A stretch of DNA of 64,000 nucleotides, taken from contig JAKSTN010000007.1 in NCBI GenBank assembly GCA_024402535.1, positions 18,159-82,158 on the forward strand, given 5' to 3'. This document shows positions 18,640 to 26,484 of the stretch, in pieces. The position numbers and the translations under genes were made by a program. Numbering within the stretch: the stretch's first letter is position 1; each line of letters begins with the position of its first letter. Source of the stretch: Treponema sp. (lineage in GTDB: Bacteria > Spirochaetota > Spirochaetia > Treponematales > Treponemataceae). The notes beneath the pieces were generated by a model. The model made no database searches and was not told the DNA's origin. It was given only the letters and a program-made list of their open reading frames with translations.

Positions 18640-18749
18640 AAACAATGCTTCCCGCAATAAAGAATGGAGCCACCCGCGGGTCCCCGTCGACTCGCTTTGC
18701 TCGCTCCTTGCCCACGGCACTCCATTCTTTTTGCTCGCGCATTGTTTTT
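18638..18749. repeat. Nested long inverted repeat after metK, likely terminator with an inserted palindromic unit
   Basis: Outer arms AAAAACAATGC (18638-18648) and GCATTGTTTTT (18739-18749) enclose inner arms AAAGAATGGAG (18659-18669) and CTCCATTCTTT (18720-18730). The core is GC-rich and contains CTCGCTTTGCTCGCTC. The outer stem begins on the metK stop codon, so it probably terminates metK transcription; the GC-rich core looks inserted. Confidence 0.6.
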
Positions 18750-18806
18750 ACTTATTATTTTCAGTTCTTCGGTTTGTTTTAGAACTTATGTTTTAAAGGG
18801 GCGTTA

Positions 18807-19439
18807 ATGTTTACTGAATCTTCAAGAATATCAGAAATGTTCAGCCGTCTTCGCGAACAGAATCCGAATCCTACTTCGGAACTGAATTATGTGAACGCAT
18901 ATACTCTTCTTGTAGCGGTAGTTCTTAGCGCTCAGGCAACTGACAAAAGCGTAAACATCGCAACTGAACCTCTGTTCAAAATTGTTACAACTCCTGAACA
19001 GATGGTTTCTCTGGGTGAAGAAAAGCTAATCACTTATATCAAATCTATCGGGCTTTATAAAACAAAGGCAAAACATGTAATTGAGCTTTCTGAAAAGCTT
19101 ATTTCAGATTTCAATTCAGAAGTTCCGTCTTCCCGTGAAGAGCTTATGTCTCTTCCAGGAGTAGGACAGAAAACTGCAAATGTTGTTCAGAATGTGATTT
19201 TCAAGATGCCTACCATGCCTGTGGATACACACATCTTTCGTGTAAGCCACAGAATAGGTTTGTCAGACGGGGCAGTTCCAAATAAAGTTGAAGAAGATCT
19301 TCTGAAAATCATTCCAGAAGATTTCGCTTTCAATGCACATCACTGGCTTCTTCTTCATGGCCGCTACGTTTGTACCGCCAAAAATCCAAAGTGCGAAAAC
19401 TGCATTATCTCAGACCTTTGTGCACATAATTACGTTTAA
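18807..19439 (+). CDS. nth: Endonuclease III, DNA glycosylase/AP lyase
   Basis: 210 residues, full length for the family. It removes oxidised pyrimidines and cleaves the abasic site. The helix-hairpin-helix LPGVGQKTANVV carries the catalytic Lys, VDTHIFRVSHRIGL carries the catalytic Asp, and the 4Fe-4S loop is C-x6-C-x2-C-x5-C (CTAKNPKC, ENC, IISDLC). It starts with an ATG behind GGGGC. Its last two codons and stop lie within TACGTTTAATGAATTACTCCC, a sequence that also occurs inverted in the MITE-like element at 43283-43703, so that element appears to abut or overlap the gene end. Confidence 0.95.
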   Translation: MFTESSRISEMFSRLREQNPNPTSELNYVNAYTLLVAVVLSAQATDKSVNIATEPLFKIVTTPEQMVSLGEEKLITYIKSIGLYKTKAKHVIELSEKLISDFNSEVPSSREELMSLPGVGQKTANVVQNVIFKMPTMPVDTHIFRVSHRIGLSDGAVPNKVEEDLLKIIPEDFAFNAHHWLLLHGRYVCTAKNPKCENCIISDLCAHNYV

Positions 19440-19443
19440 TGAA

Positions 19444-19803
19444 TTACTCCCAGTCCGCGTAATATTAATATGGACGAATAACTTTGATAAAGCGGGAAAT
19501 GTCACACCGATTGAAATGTAGGGGTAATGGCAGCTAACGCAACGCTCTAACGAGCTGTGGGGACAGCAGTTTGTACGGGAATTTTTAAAAAAAAATGGCT
19601 TTTTGAGTAGGATTTCTTTCTGTCAGGAAGATAACTTACTGCAAACAGCCATTTTTAAAATTCTATTTGATATACAAACTTATACGACTAAACCGGTTAT
19701 ATCACTTTTACAAAGGTTTTGCGTTAGCAAAACCGAATCGGTGTGACCTTCCCCGAGGGATAAAAGTTTTAAGAAAACTTTGCCTTGTGCGGACCGGGAG
19801 TAA
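19444..19803. mobile_element. MITE-like element 1 (nested inverted repeats, no gene)
   Basis: This fills the gap between nth and the GT-B gene. Outer inverted repeats: 19444-19458 against 19789-19803, 14 of 15 positions. Inner inverted repeats: GTCACACCGATT (19501-19512) against AATCGGTGTGAC (19736-19747), perfect. A 66-bp segment (19500-19565) is repeated nearly or fully identically at 43328-43393. No transposase and no credible reading frame are present, which fits a non-autonomous mobile element. Confidence 0.65.
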
Positions 19804-19861
19804 GTTTTTTAGAGACTATATAAAAGCAAATAAAATATATTTGATTTATATGTACAATATC

Positions 19862-21340
19862 TTAGCTTTTACAAGCTAAACGTATTACTTCGTATGCGCC
19901 GTCGTAAACGCCGGCGGCTTTGTTCTTCATGATGTTCATGCACATGCGGTTAAGGATTTCAGGCTCTTCCTGGAACTGATCCAGCATTTCGCGAACCGAA
20001 TTCTTTGTTTCGCATTCGTATGTTCCGTCTCCAATTTCAGCACTGTGGATTGCGCCCCAAGCTTCATGTCCGCCAACGCGGCGAATGAAAAGTTTTGGAA
20101 TAGGATAGAATGCAAGTTCACTTGGTTTAGTTACCAGAACATCGCTTCCACGCATGAGAAGGTTTGTAACGTAAACTGCAGCAAAAATATCTTTGTTGTA
20201 GAATACATGGATTCCTTTTGGTGTGTCTGCATCGCCTGCAGGTGTGAGAAGAGAATCAGCAAATTTCTTTGCATCTTCGAAATCATCAAAATGTGTAACT
20301 GCGTCTTTAAGTTCAGGAATATCTTTTAAAAGTCCTTCCCATACATTTTTATGGTCGCCTGTATTCAGCATGAGCATTGCCCTGTTGGCTTTAATTTCCG
20401 GCATGAGGTAACGGATAATATCACCGTAAATTTCTTTCTGGGCTCCGGCTCCGCCAATTGTAAGCAGGTAGCGCACTGCGTCACCTTTAGCACGGCGATC
20501 AATTCTGAGTTGGCAGTCTTTTTCAATGTTTACAACCAGTTCATGATCAATGTAGTGACCAGTACATTTAAGTGAACCTTCTGTCATTGGTTTAAGAATG
20601 TTGTCTTTATCCATGCCACGGAGTGCTTTGTAACCAAGGTATGAACTTTCTGTCTGAACAGTGTGAAGCGAGCCTTCTGCAAGATGCAGTGCCATAGGCC
20701 AGTTATCGGGAATTGCATTTACAACATTTGTAAGTCCTGCGTGGACGGCGCCCTGAACAGGGTAAACGTGAGCTCCCACAAATGGAATGTCTTTAGGAAG
20801 GTCTGTATAAACCGGCGTAAAGAGTTCTGCAACTTTCTGGTCAGAGCTGTTGTAAGAAAGCTGGCGGAAACCTTCAGAGTTTACTGGTTCCCACACAAAT
20901 CTATTAAAAAGTTTTGATTTCTGTGAAAGGCGTGAACCTAAAGAATAAAGTTCGTTCTGGCTTTTGATTATTTTGCCGGCTGTAGCACTCTGGAAAGAAT
21001 GCAGGTCAAACCAGTAAGGAGTGTATCCCATTGAACGAGCGGCAGAAGCCAGGGCAATGGAAATACGGTAATGACCGAATCCCATGCGGATATTTCCAAC
21101 GATAAGTGGTTTTTCGCCATTTGAAGTGTCTGCAAAGTTGTAAGGGGCAGAAGCAGAATCATCAATTACAAGATTTTTTACACCAAGATTTTCAAGAACA
21201 GGAACTGGTTCCGCTTTAAGATGATATTCAGTATTTCTGTCATCACCGAATTTGCGGATAAATTTCTTCTGATTTTTAATGCCTTTTTTTACAACTGATT
21301 TTGGCATTTCATTTCCAAAAATCACATCTGATTTATTCAT
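19862..21340 (-). CDS. GT-B fold glycosyltransferase-like protein
   Basis: 492 residues from the ATG at 21340. A longer reading from TTG at 21355 would place GGAGG (21349-21353) inside the gene, so the ATG is chosen. Two Rossmann-like halves can be seen: LIVGNIRMGFGHYRISIALASAA (about 85-107 in two parts), a glycine-rich first loop as in MurG/MGDG-synthase-type enzymes, and LLTIGGAGAQKEIYGDII later, with the sugar-nucleotide side near DVLVTKPSELAF and GGHEAWGAIHSAEIGDGT. The acceptor is unknown; lipid or cell-wall glycosylation is possible. It is divergent from tetR/symporter with a shared operator, so all three may respond to one signal. Confidence 0.65.
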   Translation of the reverse strand: MNKSDVIFGNEMPKSVVKKGIKNQKKFIRKFGDDRNTEYHLKAEPVPVLENLGVKNLVIDDSASAPYNFADTSNGEKPLIVGNIRMGFGHYRISIALASAARSMGYTPYWFDLHSFQSATAGKIIKSQNELYSLGSRLSQKSKLFNRFVWEPVNSEGFRQLSYNSSDQKVAELFTPVYTDLPKDIPFVGAHVYPVQGAVHAGLTNVVNAIPDNWPMALHLAEGSLHTVQTESSYLGYKALRGMDKDNILKPMTEGSLKCTGHYIDHELVVNIEKDCQLRIDRRAKGDAVRYLLTIGGAGAQKEIYGDIIRYLMPEIKANRAMLMLNTGDHKNVWEGLLKDIPELKDAVTHFDDFEDAKKFADSLLTPAGDADTPKGIHVFYNKDIFAAVYVTNLLMRGSDVLVTKPSELAFYPIPKLFIRRVGGHEAWGAIHSAEIGDGTYECETKNSVREMLDQFQEEPEILNRMCMNIMKNKAAGVYDGAYEVIRLACKS

Positions 21341-21370
21341 TTTTTTTGCCTCCAAATCTCAAATTAAAAT

Positions 21371-21424
21371 TTGACAACTATCATATCCCGTGTTAATCTG
21401 ATAACACTGATAGTTGAACTATCA
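21371..21424. promoter_or_regulatory. Shared operator/promoter between the GT-B gene and tetR
   Basis: CAACTATCA (21375-21383) and TGATAGTTG (21408-21416) form a perfect 9-bp inverted repeat. Inside it TGTTA (21391-21395) and TAACA (21402-21406) form a second one, and a further AACTATCA half-site follows at 21417-21424. A TTGACA (21371-21376) overlaps the left arm. This is a typical operator for the adjacent TetR-family regulator. Confidence 0.7.
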
Positions 21425-21464
21425 CTTCGCATTTACAGTATAACTTTGATTTGAAGGATGTCAA

Positions 21465-22094
21465 GTGAAAGACGCAGGACGTTACAGAGAAGAACGGTAT
21501 AAATATGCCGTTGATGTTGCATCGGGCCTTTTTCTGGAAAGAGGAATCGATGGGGTAAAGATGACTGATATCGCAGAAAACTGCGGAATCGGGGTTGCTT
21601 CCCTTTATCGTTTTTTTGAAACAAAAACAGAAATTGTTATCCGTGCAGGAATAATTATATGGGATAAAATCCGCAGTGATTTTATGAATTACGTTTCAGA
21701 AGATACGGGTAAAACAGGAATTGAAAACTTGAAATATGCCCTGGCTTATTACAAGAAACTTTATGATGATCATAAAGATGCTATTAAGTTCCTGGATGAT
21801 TTTGACCAGCTTATGCTTTCCGAAAAAGTTGAAAAGGAAAGACTTGTTGATTATGAAAAATCAATCGTAAACTTTTCAGAACCATTTAAGGCGGCTGTAG
21901 AAAAAGGACGTCAGGATGGAAGTGTTAGAAAAGATGTTGATGTCAGTGAAGTTTATGTAGCAGTAACACATGCTCTTATTGCTGTATGTCAGAAATACAT
22001 TCGGGGAGAAATTCTTCCTAAAGATGATTTCTCACTGGCAGGAAAAGAAATTGAAAAGATTCTGGAAATAACAGCAGCATATCTTGCCGCTTAA
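21465..22094 (+). CDS. TetR family transcriptional regulator
   Basis: 209 residues starting at GTG (21465) with AAGGA six bases upstream. The N-terminal helix-turn-helix is clear: DVASGLFLERGIDGVKMTDIAENCGIGVASLYRFFETK (about 19-57 in pieces), followed by an all-helical ligand domain. It probably represses its own operon and the divergent GT-B gene through the palindrome at 21375-21416. It sits 38 bases upstream of the sugar symporter, so the inducer may be that transporter's substrate or a product of it (inference). Confidence 0.88.
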   Translation: MKDAGRYREERYKYAVDVASGLFLERGIDGVKMTDIAENCGIGVASLYRFFETKTEIVIRAGIIIWDKIRSDFMNYVSEDTGKTGIENLKYALAYYKKLYDDHKDAIKFLDDFDQLMLSEKVEKERLVDYEKSIVNFSEPFKAAVEKGRQDGSVRKDVDVSEVYVAVTHALIAVCQKYIRGEILPKDDFSLAGKEIEKILEITAAYLAA

Positions 22095-22132
22095 TAAACA
22101 CACACAAAAAAAACAAACTCTTGGAGGATAAC

Positions 22133-23554
22133 ATGAGTGAAAGAAATCTGAGCTTAAAAGAAAAGATTGCTTTTGGTATTGGTGCCGTTGGTAAAGACAT
22201 GGTTTACATGCTTTCTGCCAGTTACATCCTTTATTACTATCAGGACATTATGGGTGTCAGCGCAGTTGCAATGGGAATTATTCTGCTTGCTGCACGTGTT
22301 TTTGATGCATTTAATGATCCTATTATGGGCGTTATTGTTGCAAAAACAAAGACTCGCTGGGGAAAATTCCGTCCATGGCTTTTTATCGGTACATTAACAA
22401 ATGCAGTTGTACTGTTCCTTATGTTTGCAGCTCCACCGGCTCTCAACGGCGCTGGTCTCGTTGCTTACGCAGCAATCACTTATATCCTTTGGGGTGTAAC
22501 TTACACAATGATGGACATTCCTTTCTGGTCTATGATTCCGGCTTTTACAAAAGCAGGTAAAGAACGTGAAAGCATGTCTGCTCTTGGCCGTTCATGTGCA
22601 GGTGTTGGTTCTGCTCTTGTTACAATCGTAACAGTTCTGGTTGTAAAAGCTCTTGGAACAATGGCAGCCGGTGCTGATGCTTCTGCAAAAGTAATTGAAC
22701 GCAGCGGTTACAAATGGTTCTCTTTGATTATTGCAGTTCTTTTTGTTCTTTTCACAGTTTTTATGTGTATTTCGATTAAAGAAAAATCAACTGTTGATAT
22801 GGAAAGCCCAAGCGTTGGCGACATGTTCAAGGCTCTTCTTAGAAACGATCAGGCCGTAATCATGGTTATTGCAATCGTTCTTATCAATACTGCTTTGTAC
22901 ACAACATCAAACCTGACAATCTATTTCTTTAAGTATGACTTTGGCGGAGCTTCTGCATGGGAAGGTCAGTATACTCTGTTCAATACAGCAGGCGGTGGAT
23001 TCCAGATTCTTTCTATGATGATTCTGTTCCCTGTTCTCCGCAAATTCATGAACTCACTTAAAATTATGTTCACAAGCTTCGCAATGGCATTCCTTGGATA
23101 CGTTGTTCTTCTGCTGATTTCGCTTTCAGGCGCATCAAATGTAATGCTTCTTCTTATTCCTGCATTCCTTATTATGAGTGCTTTGGGAATGATGAATGTT
23201 TGTCTTACAATTTTCCTTGCAAACACTTGTGATTACGGCGAACTGAAAAATGGCCGCCGCGATGAATCAGTTGTATTCTCTATGCAGACATTTGTTGTAA
23301 AGCTTTCATCTGGTCTTGCAGCTCTGTTCGCATCACTTATTCTTCAGTTCACAAAAATTTCTGAACTTTCTAAGCTTGAAGAAATTGTTCTTGCTTCAGA
23401 TGCAAGCCGAACAGGACTTCGTTTCAGCATGACACTCATTCCAATGGTTCTGATGGTTGTAGCTATCATCTTGTTCAAGAGAAGATATGTTCTTACTGAC
23501 GAAAAAATGGAAGAAATCCAGAAGGAACTTTCGTCTAGGAAGACTGTTTCTTAA
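22133..23554 (+). CDS. GPH-family (MelB-like) glycoside:cation symporter
   Basis: 473 residues from the ATG at 22133, preceded by GGAGG at 22123-22127; a start at TTG 22121 would include the ribosome-binding site and is rejected. Twelve hydrophobic segments and the GPH signature ARVFDAFNDPIMG followed by TKTRWGKFRPWL identify the family, which imports oligosaccharides with Na+ or H+. The substrate is unknown. Cotranscribed with the TetR regulator. Its last 20 bases overlap the convergent EamA gene. Confidence 0.9.
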   Translation: MSERNLSLKEKIAFGIGAVGKDMVYMLSASYILYYYQDIMGVSAVAMGIILLAARVFDAFNDPIMGVIVAKTKTRWGKFRPWLFIGTLTNAVVLFLMFAAPPALNGAGLVAYAAITYILWGVTYTMMDIPFWSMIPAFTKAGKERESMSALGRSCAGVGSALVTIVTVLVVKALGTMAAGADASAKVIERSGYKWFSLIIAVLFVLFTVFMCISIKEKSTVDMESPSVGDMFKALLRNDQAVIMVIAIVLINTALYTTSNLTIYFFKYDFGGASAWEGQYTLFNTAGGGFQILSMMILFPVLRKFMNSLKIMFTSFAMAFLGYVVLLLISLSGASNVMLLLIPAFLIMSALGMMNVCLTIFLANTCDYGELKNGRRDESVVFSMQTFVVKLSSGLAALFASLILQFTKISELSKLEEIVLASDASRTGLRFSMTLIPMVLMVVAIILFKRRYVLTDEKMEEIQKELSSRKTVS

Positions 23555-24431
23555 GTAATCCTGGAACTGTTTCGGCAAGAACTACGGCGAGGAAAATAAG
23601 CACACATCCAAAGCCCATTCTTAGCGAAACAGTTTCATGAAGGAACATCACGCTGAAAAGAATTCCGAAAACGCTTTCAAAACTCATGAAAAGTGAAGCC
23701 AGCGGACCCGGAAGGTATTTTAAGCTGATGTTCTGTAACAGAAATGCAATAAGGGAGCTTAATACTCCAAGGTAAAGCATTGAAACAATAACCCTGTTGT
23801 TCTGGATACCTGCAACAGGGAATGCCCCGTCAATGAATGGGGCTGTAAGCCATGAAAAAACCGCAGCAAAAATAAACTGTTGGGCTGTAAGAAAAATAGT
23901 GTCACATCCTTCTTTGTTGCACTTTTCAGTCCAAAGAATGTGAAGGGCATAGAAAAGCCCGCAGATCAAAGTCAGAATATCGCCAATGTTCACACCGGCG
24001 TCTCCATTTCCAAGACTTAAAAGCCCAATCCCCGTAAGACTCATTGCCGCTGCCACAAAAACATACCAGCCAGGGCGTTTTTTGTATAAAGGCCAGCTTA
24101 AAATTGGGACAAGCATAACATAAACAGTTGTGAGAAATGCATTTTTTCCGGCAGTTGTGTAGTTACACCCGATTGTCTGTGTAAGGTAAGCAGCGTAAAG
24201 AAAGAAACCTGTAATAAGACCGTTGAACCAGTCGTGACGGGTTTTGTTTTTGAATTTCTTGAATGTGAAAAGCGAAAGTCCTATAGCGGCGATTGTAAAG
24301 CGGAATGCAACCATCCAGACCGGACCAATAGAATCCAGGGAATCTTTTACAACTACAAAGGCGAACCCCCAGATTACTGTAACAAAAATAAGACCAATAC
24401 TGGCCATAAAAGAGCGTGTTTTTGAGTTCAT
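23535..24431 (-). CDS. DMT superfamily EamA-type transporter
   Basis: 298 residues with ten hydrophobic segments in two EamA halves (GLIFVTVIWGFAFVVVKDSL at the start, about 12-31, and the second half from about 155). It is an inner-membrane exporter or importer of small metabolites; the substrate cannot be told. An extended -10 (TG-n-TACAAT, 24438-24443) lies exactly six bases before the ATG and there is no Shine-Dalgarno, so the mRNA is probably leaderless. Its 3' end overlaps the symporter by 20 bases on the opposite strand. Confidence 0.88.
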   Translation of the reverse strand: MNSKTRSFMASIGLIFVTVIWGFAFVVVKDSLDSIGPVWMVAFRFTIAAIGLSLFTFKKFKNKTRHDWFNGLITGFFLYAAYLTQTIGCNYTTAGKNAFLTTVYVMLVPILSWPLYKKRPGWYVFVAAAMSLTGIGLLSLGNGDAGVNIGDILTLICGLFYALHILWTEKCNKEGCDTIFLTAQQFIFAAVFSWLTAPFIDGAFPVAGIQNNRVIVSMLYLGVLSSLIAFLLQNISLKYLPGPLASLFMSFESVFGILFSVMFLHETVSLRMGFGCVLIFLAVVLAETVPGLLKKQSS

Positions 24432-24437
24432 GGCGAA

Positions 24438-24500
24438 ATTGTATCACAAAATTATTTTTTTTACTTTTACAAACAAGAATTTATAAGTTAAACTAAACTT
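24438..24500. promoter_or_regulatory. Divergent leaderless promoters for the EamA and GGDEF genes
   Basis: Minus strand: TG-n-TACAAT at 24438-24443, six bases before the ATG at 24431. Plus strand: TTTACA (24466-24471), 17-bp spacer, TAAACT (24489-24494), six bases, ATG at 24501. Neither gene has a Shine-Dalgarno in this 69-bp gap. Confidence 0.6.
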
Positions 24501-26453
24501 ATGGGTGTTAGGAAAGCAATCGGCTGTTTAATTGCTAATCCAGAAGCAGCATATCAGCAGCGATTGTTAAAGGGAATTCAGGCTCAGTTAGCTCGTTATG
24601 GCTATGACCTATATGTTTTTACTCCGCTTGTAGGGCTTGGAACTCCACAAAAAGATTACGTTAATTCAGACTTAAATATTCTCAATCTTATTAACTTTGA
24701 CCTTGTTGAAGGTGTTCTGGTATGCGGTCAGACTTTTCTTGTTAATAATGATTATTCCCTTATTAAAAATATTTCTGCCACATTAAAGAAGAAGTGTAAA
24801 AAACCGGTTTTCATAGTTGATTTTGACATCGAAGGTTTTGAAACAATCCATACCGAAAAAAAATCGGTTTTCCAGAATATTGCAGATTATGTTTTTAATT
24901 TGAAAAAGTGCAAGACTGCGGTTTTTCTGACAGGAACAAATAAACCTGAAAAGAAACATCCTGTATATAAGGCAATTGTTAGTCAGGCAAAAAAGTATGG
25001 CGTAGAGAAAAACAATATCCGTCTTGTTTATGGAGATTTCTGGTATACAAGCGGAAAGTTTCTCGCTGAAAAGTTTATTAAAGGGGAAGAAAAAATCCCT
25101 GATGTAGTAATCTGTGAAAACGATTACATGGCCTTAGGTCTTGAAAATGAACTGCGTAAGCATGGCATAAGATGTCCTGAAAAGCTGATGATAACAGGTT
25201 ACGAAGCAGCTCAGGATGCGTTCTTAAATGAAGTGACAATCACGTCATATGAACCTAAAGAAGAACGTACTGCAATGGAATGTGTAAATGCCCTTATTCG
25301 GAAAATTTCTCCTGAAACAAAAATCCTGAAACCGAAGCCTCAGTTTGAGCAGGGCCTTATTCCGGCTGCAAGTACAGGCGATCTTATAGAAGATATTGAA
25401 GTATATAGAAGAACTGTAAAAGACTGGATTTATAAAGTAAACCGTTCCGAAGATGAATGGCAGGCCCGGGAATTCTTTGACATTGGCCGGCTTATGGAAA
25501 GCTATATGTTCGAAGATCTTACGGAAAAAAACAGTCCAATGGATTGTCTGTCCAGAATCTTTATAGACGCATATCTTCTGGAACCATTTTCTGCTTTCTA
25601 CCTGAACCTTTGTCCAGACTGGCTTGATACTACAAAAGTTCGTGAATCCGGCTATCCTGCCGAAATGATTGCTGTAATCGACAAGATTTCAAAACAGCAT
25701 CCAGATTACCGTCCAGGTCGTAACTGGTTTTCTCTGGATACAAAATACAGTTTCAAGACAAAAAAACTTCTGCCTGCAGCTTTGGAAAAAGAATGGGCAA
25801 AACCTCAGACTTTTTATTTTGTTCCTATTCATTTTGGAAAAAATACTCTGGGCTATGCAGTCCTTCAGTTTGATGAAGAACGGCTTCTTATTCCTTCAGT
25901 AATGCACAGAAACTGGCTTCGTAATGTTCAGAATGCCCTGGAAATGATCCGTACTAAAAATAAGCTTTATTCACAGAATCTTGTTGACGGTTTGACCGGC
26001 GTATTCAACCGCAAGAAATTCGGAGATCTGTGCACTGACGGAACAAAAACACTTATAAACGAGAATGTGGGCATCATGATGATGGACATTGACTTCTTTA
26101 AGGTGGTTAATGATACTTACGGTCATGCCGCCGGAGATGAAGTCTTGAAGCGGATTACAGAGCTTGCAAAAAAATGTATCCGTGAAAGCGACATGATTAT
26201 CCGCTGGGGCGGCGAAGAATTTGTAATTTTCTGTCTTGGCTGTACAGATGAAAACCGCCTTCATTCAATTGCTGAAAAAATCAGAAAAATAATTGAGGCC
26301 GATGACTCAATGGTAACAAAAGTAACTGTCAGCATTGGTGTTTCCGTTTATGACGGCGAAAATTATGAAGCTTCAGTTGCAAAGGCAGATAAGGCTTTGT
26401 ATTACGCAAAAATGAACGGAAGAAATCAGGTTGTAATTCATTCTTCCAATTAA
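24501..26453 (+). CDS. Diguanylate cyclase with LacI-type ligand-binding N-terminus
   Basis: 650 residues. The N-terminal about 285 residues resemble the periplasmic-binding/LacI effector domain (KAIGCLIANPEAAYQQRLLKG, later VVICENDYMALGLENELRKHG and MITGYEAA), but no signal peptide or DNA-binding domain precedes it, so it would bind a small molecule, perhaps a sugar, in the cytoplasm. A linker/GAF-like region (about 300-480) is followed by a GGDEF domain with DGLTGVFNRKKF, MMMDIDFFKVVNDTYGHAAGDE and RWGGEEF (about 568-574). The inhibitory I-site RESD sits five residues before GGEEF. Makes c-di-GMP in response to ligand (inference). Leaderless-type promoter. Confidence 0.88.
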   Translation: MGVRKAIGCLIANPEAAYQQRLLKGIQAQLARYGYDLYVFTPLVGLGTPQKDYVNSDLNILNLINFDLVEGVLVCGQTFLVNNDYSLIKNISATLKKKCKKPVFIVDFDIEGFETIHTEKKSVFQNIADYVFNLKKCKTAVFLTGTNKPEKKHPVYKAIVSQAKKYGVEKNNIRLVYGDFWYTSGKFLAEKFIKGEEKIPDVVICENDYMALGLENELRKHGIRCPEKLMITGYEAAQDAFLNEVTITSYEPKEERTAMECVNALIRKISPETKILKPKPQFEQGLIPAASTGDLIEDIEVYRRTVKDWIYKVNRSEDEWQAREFFDIGRLMESYMFEDLTEKNSPMDCLSRIFIDAYLLEPFSAFYLNLCPDWLDTTKVRESGYPAEMIAVIDKISKQHPDYRPGRNWFSLDTKYSFKTKKLLPAALEKEWAKPQTFYFVPIHFGKNTLGYAVLQFDEERLLIPSVMHRNWLRNVQNALEMIRTKNKLYSQNLVDGLTGVFNRKKFGDLCTDGTKTLINENVGIMMMDIDFFKVVNDTYGHAAGDEVLKRITELAKKCIRESDMIIRWGGEEFVIFCLGCTDENRLHSIAEKIRKIIEADDSMVTKVTVSIGVSVYDGENYEASVAKADKALYYAKMNGRNQVVIHSSN

Positions 26454-26484
26454 TCAGTCTTTTATTTTTTTAAGGAAAACAAAT

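Noticed and set aside
21341..21355. TTG start for the GT-B gene
   Set aside because: It would put the GGAGG ribosome-binding site inside the coding region; ATG at 21340 is properly spaced.
22121..22132. TTG start for the GPH symporter
   Set aside because: Same reason; GGAGG at 22123-22127 serves ATG 22133.
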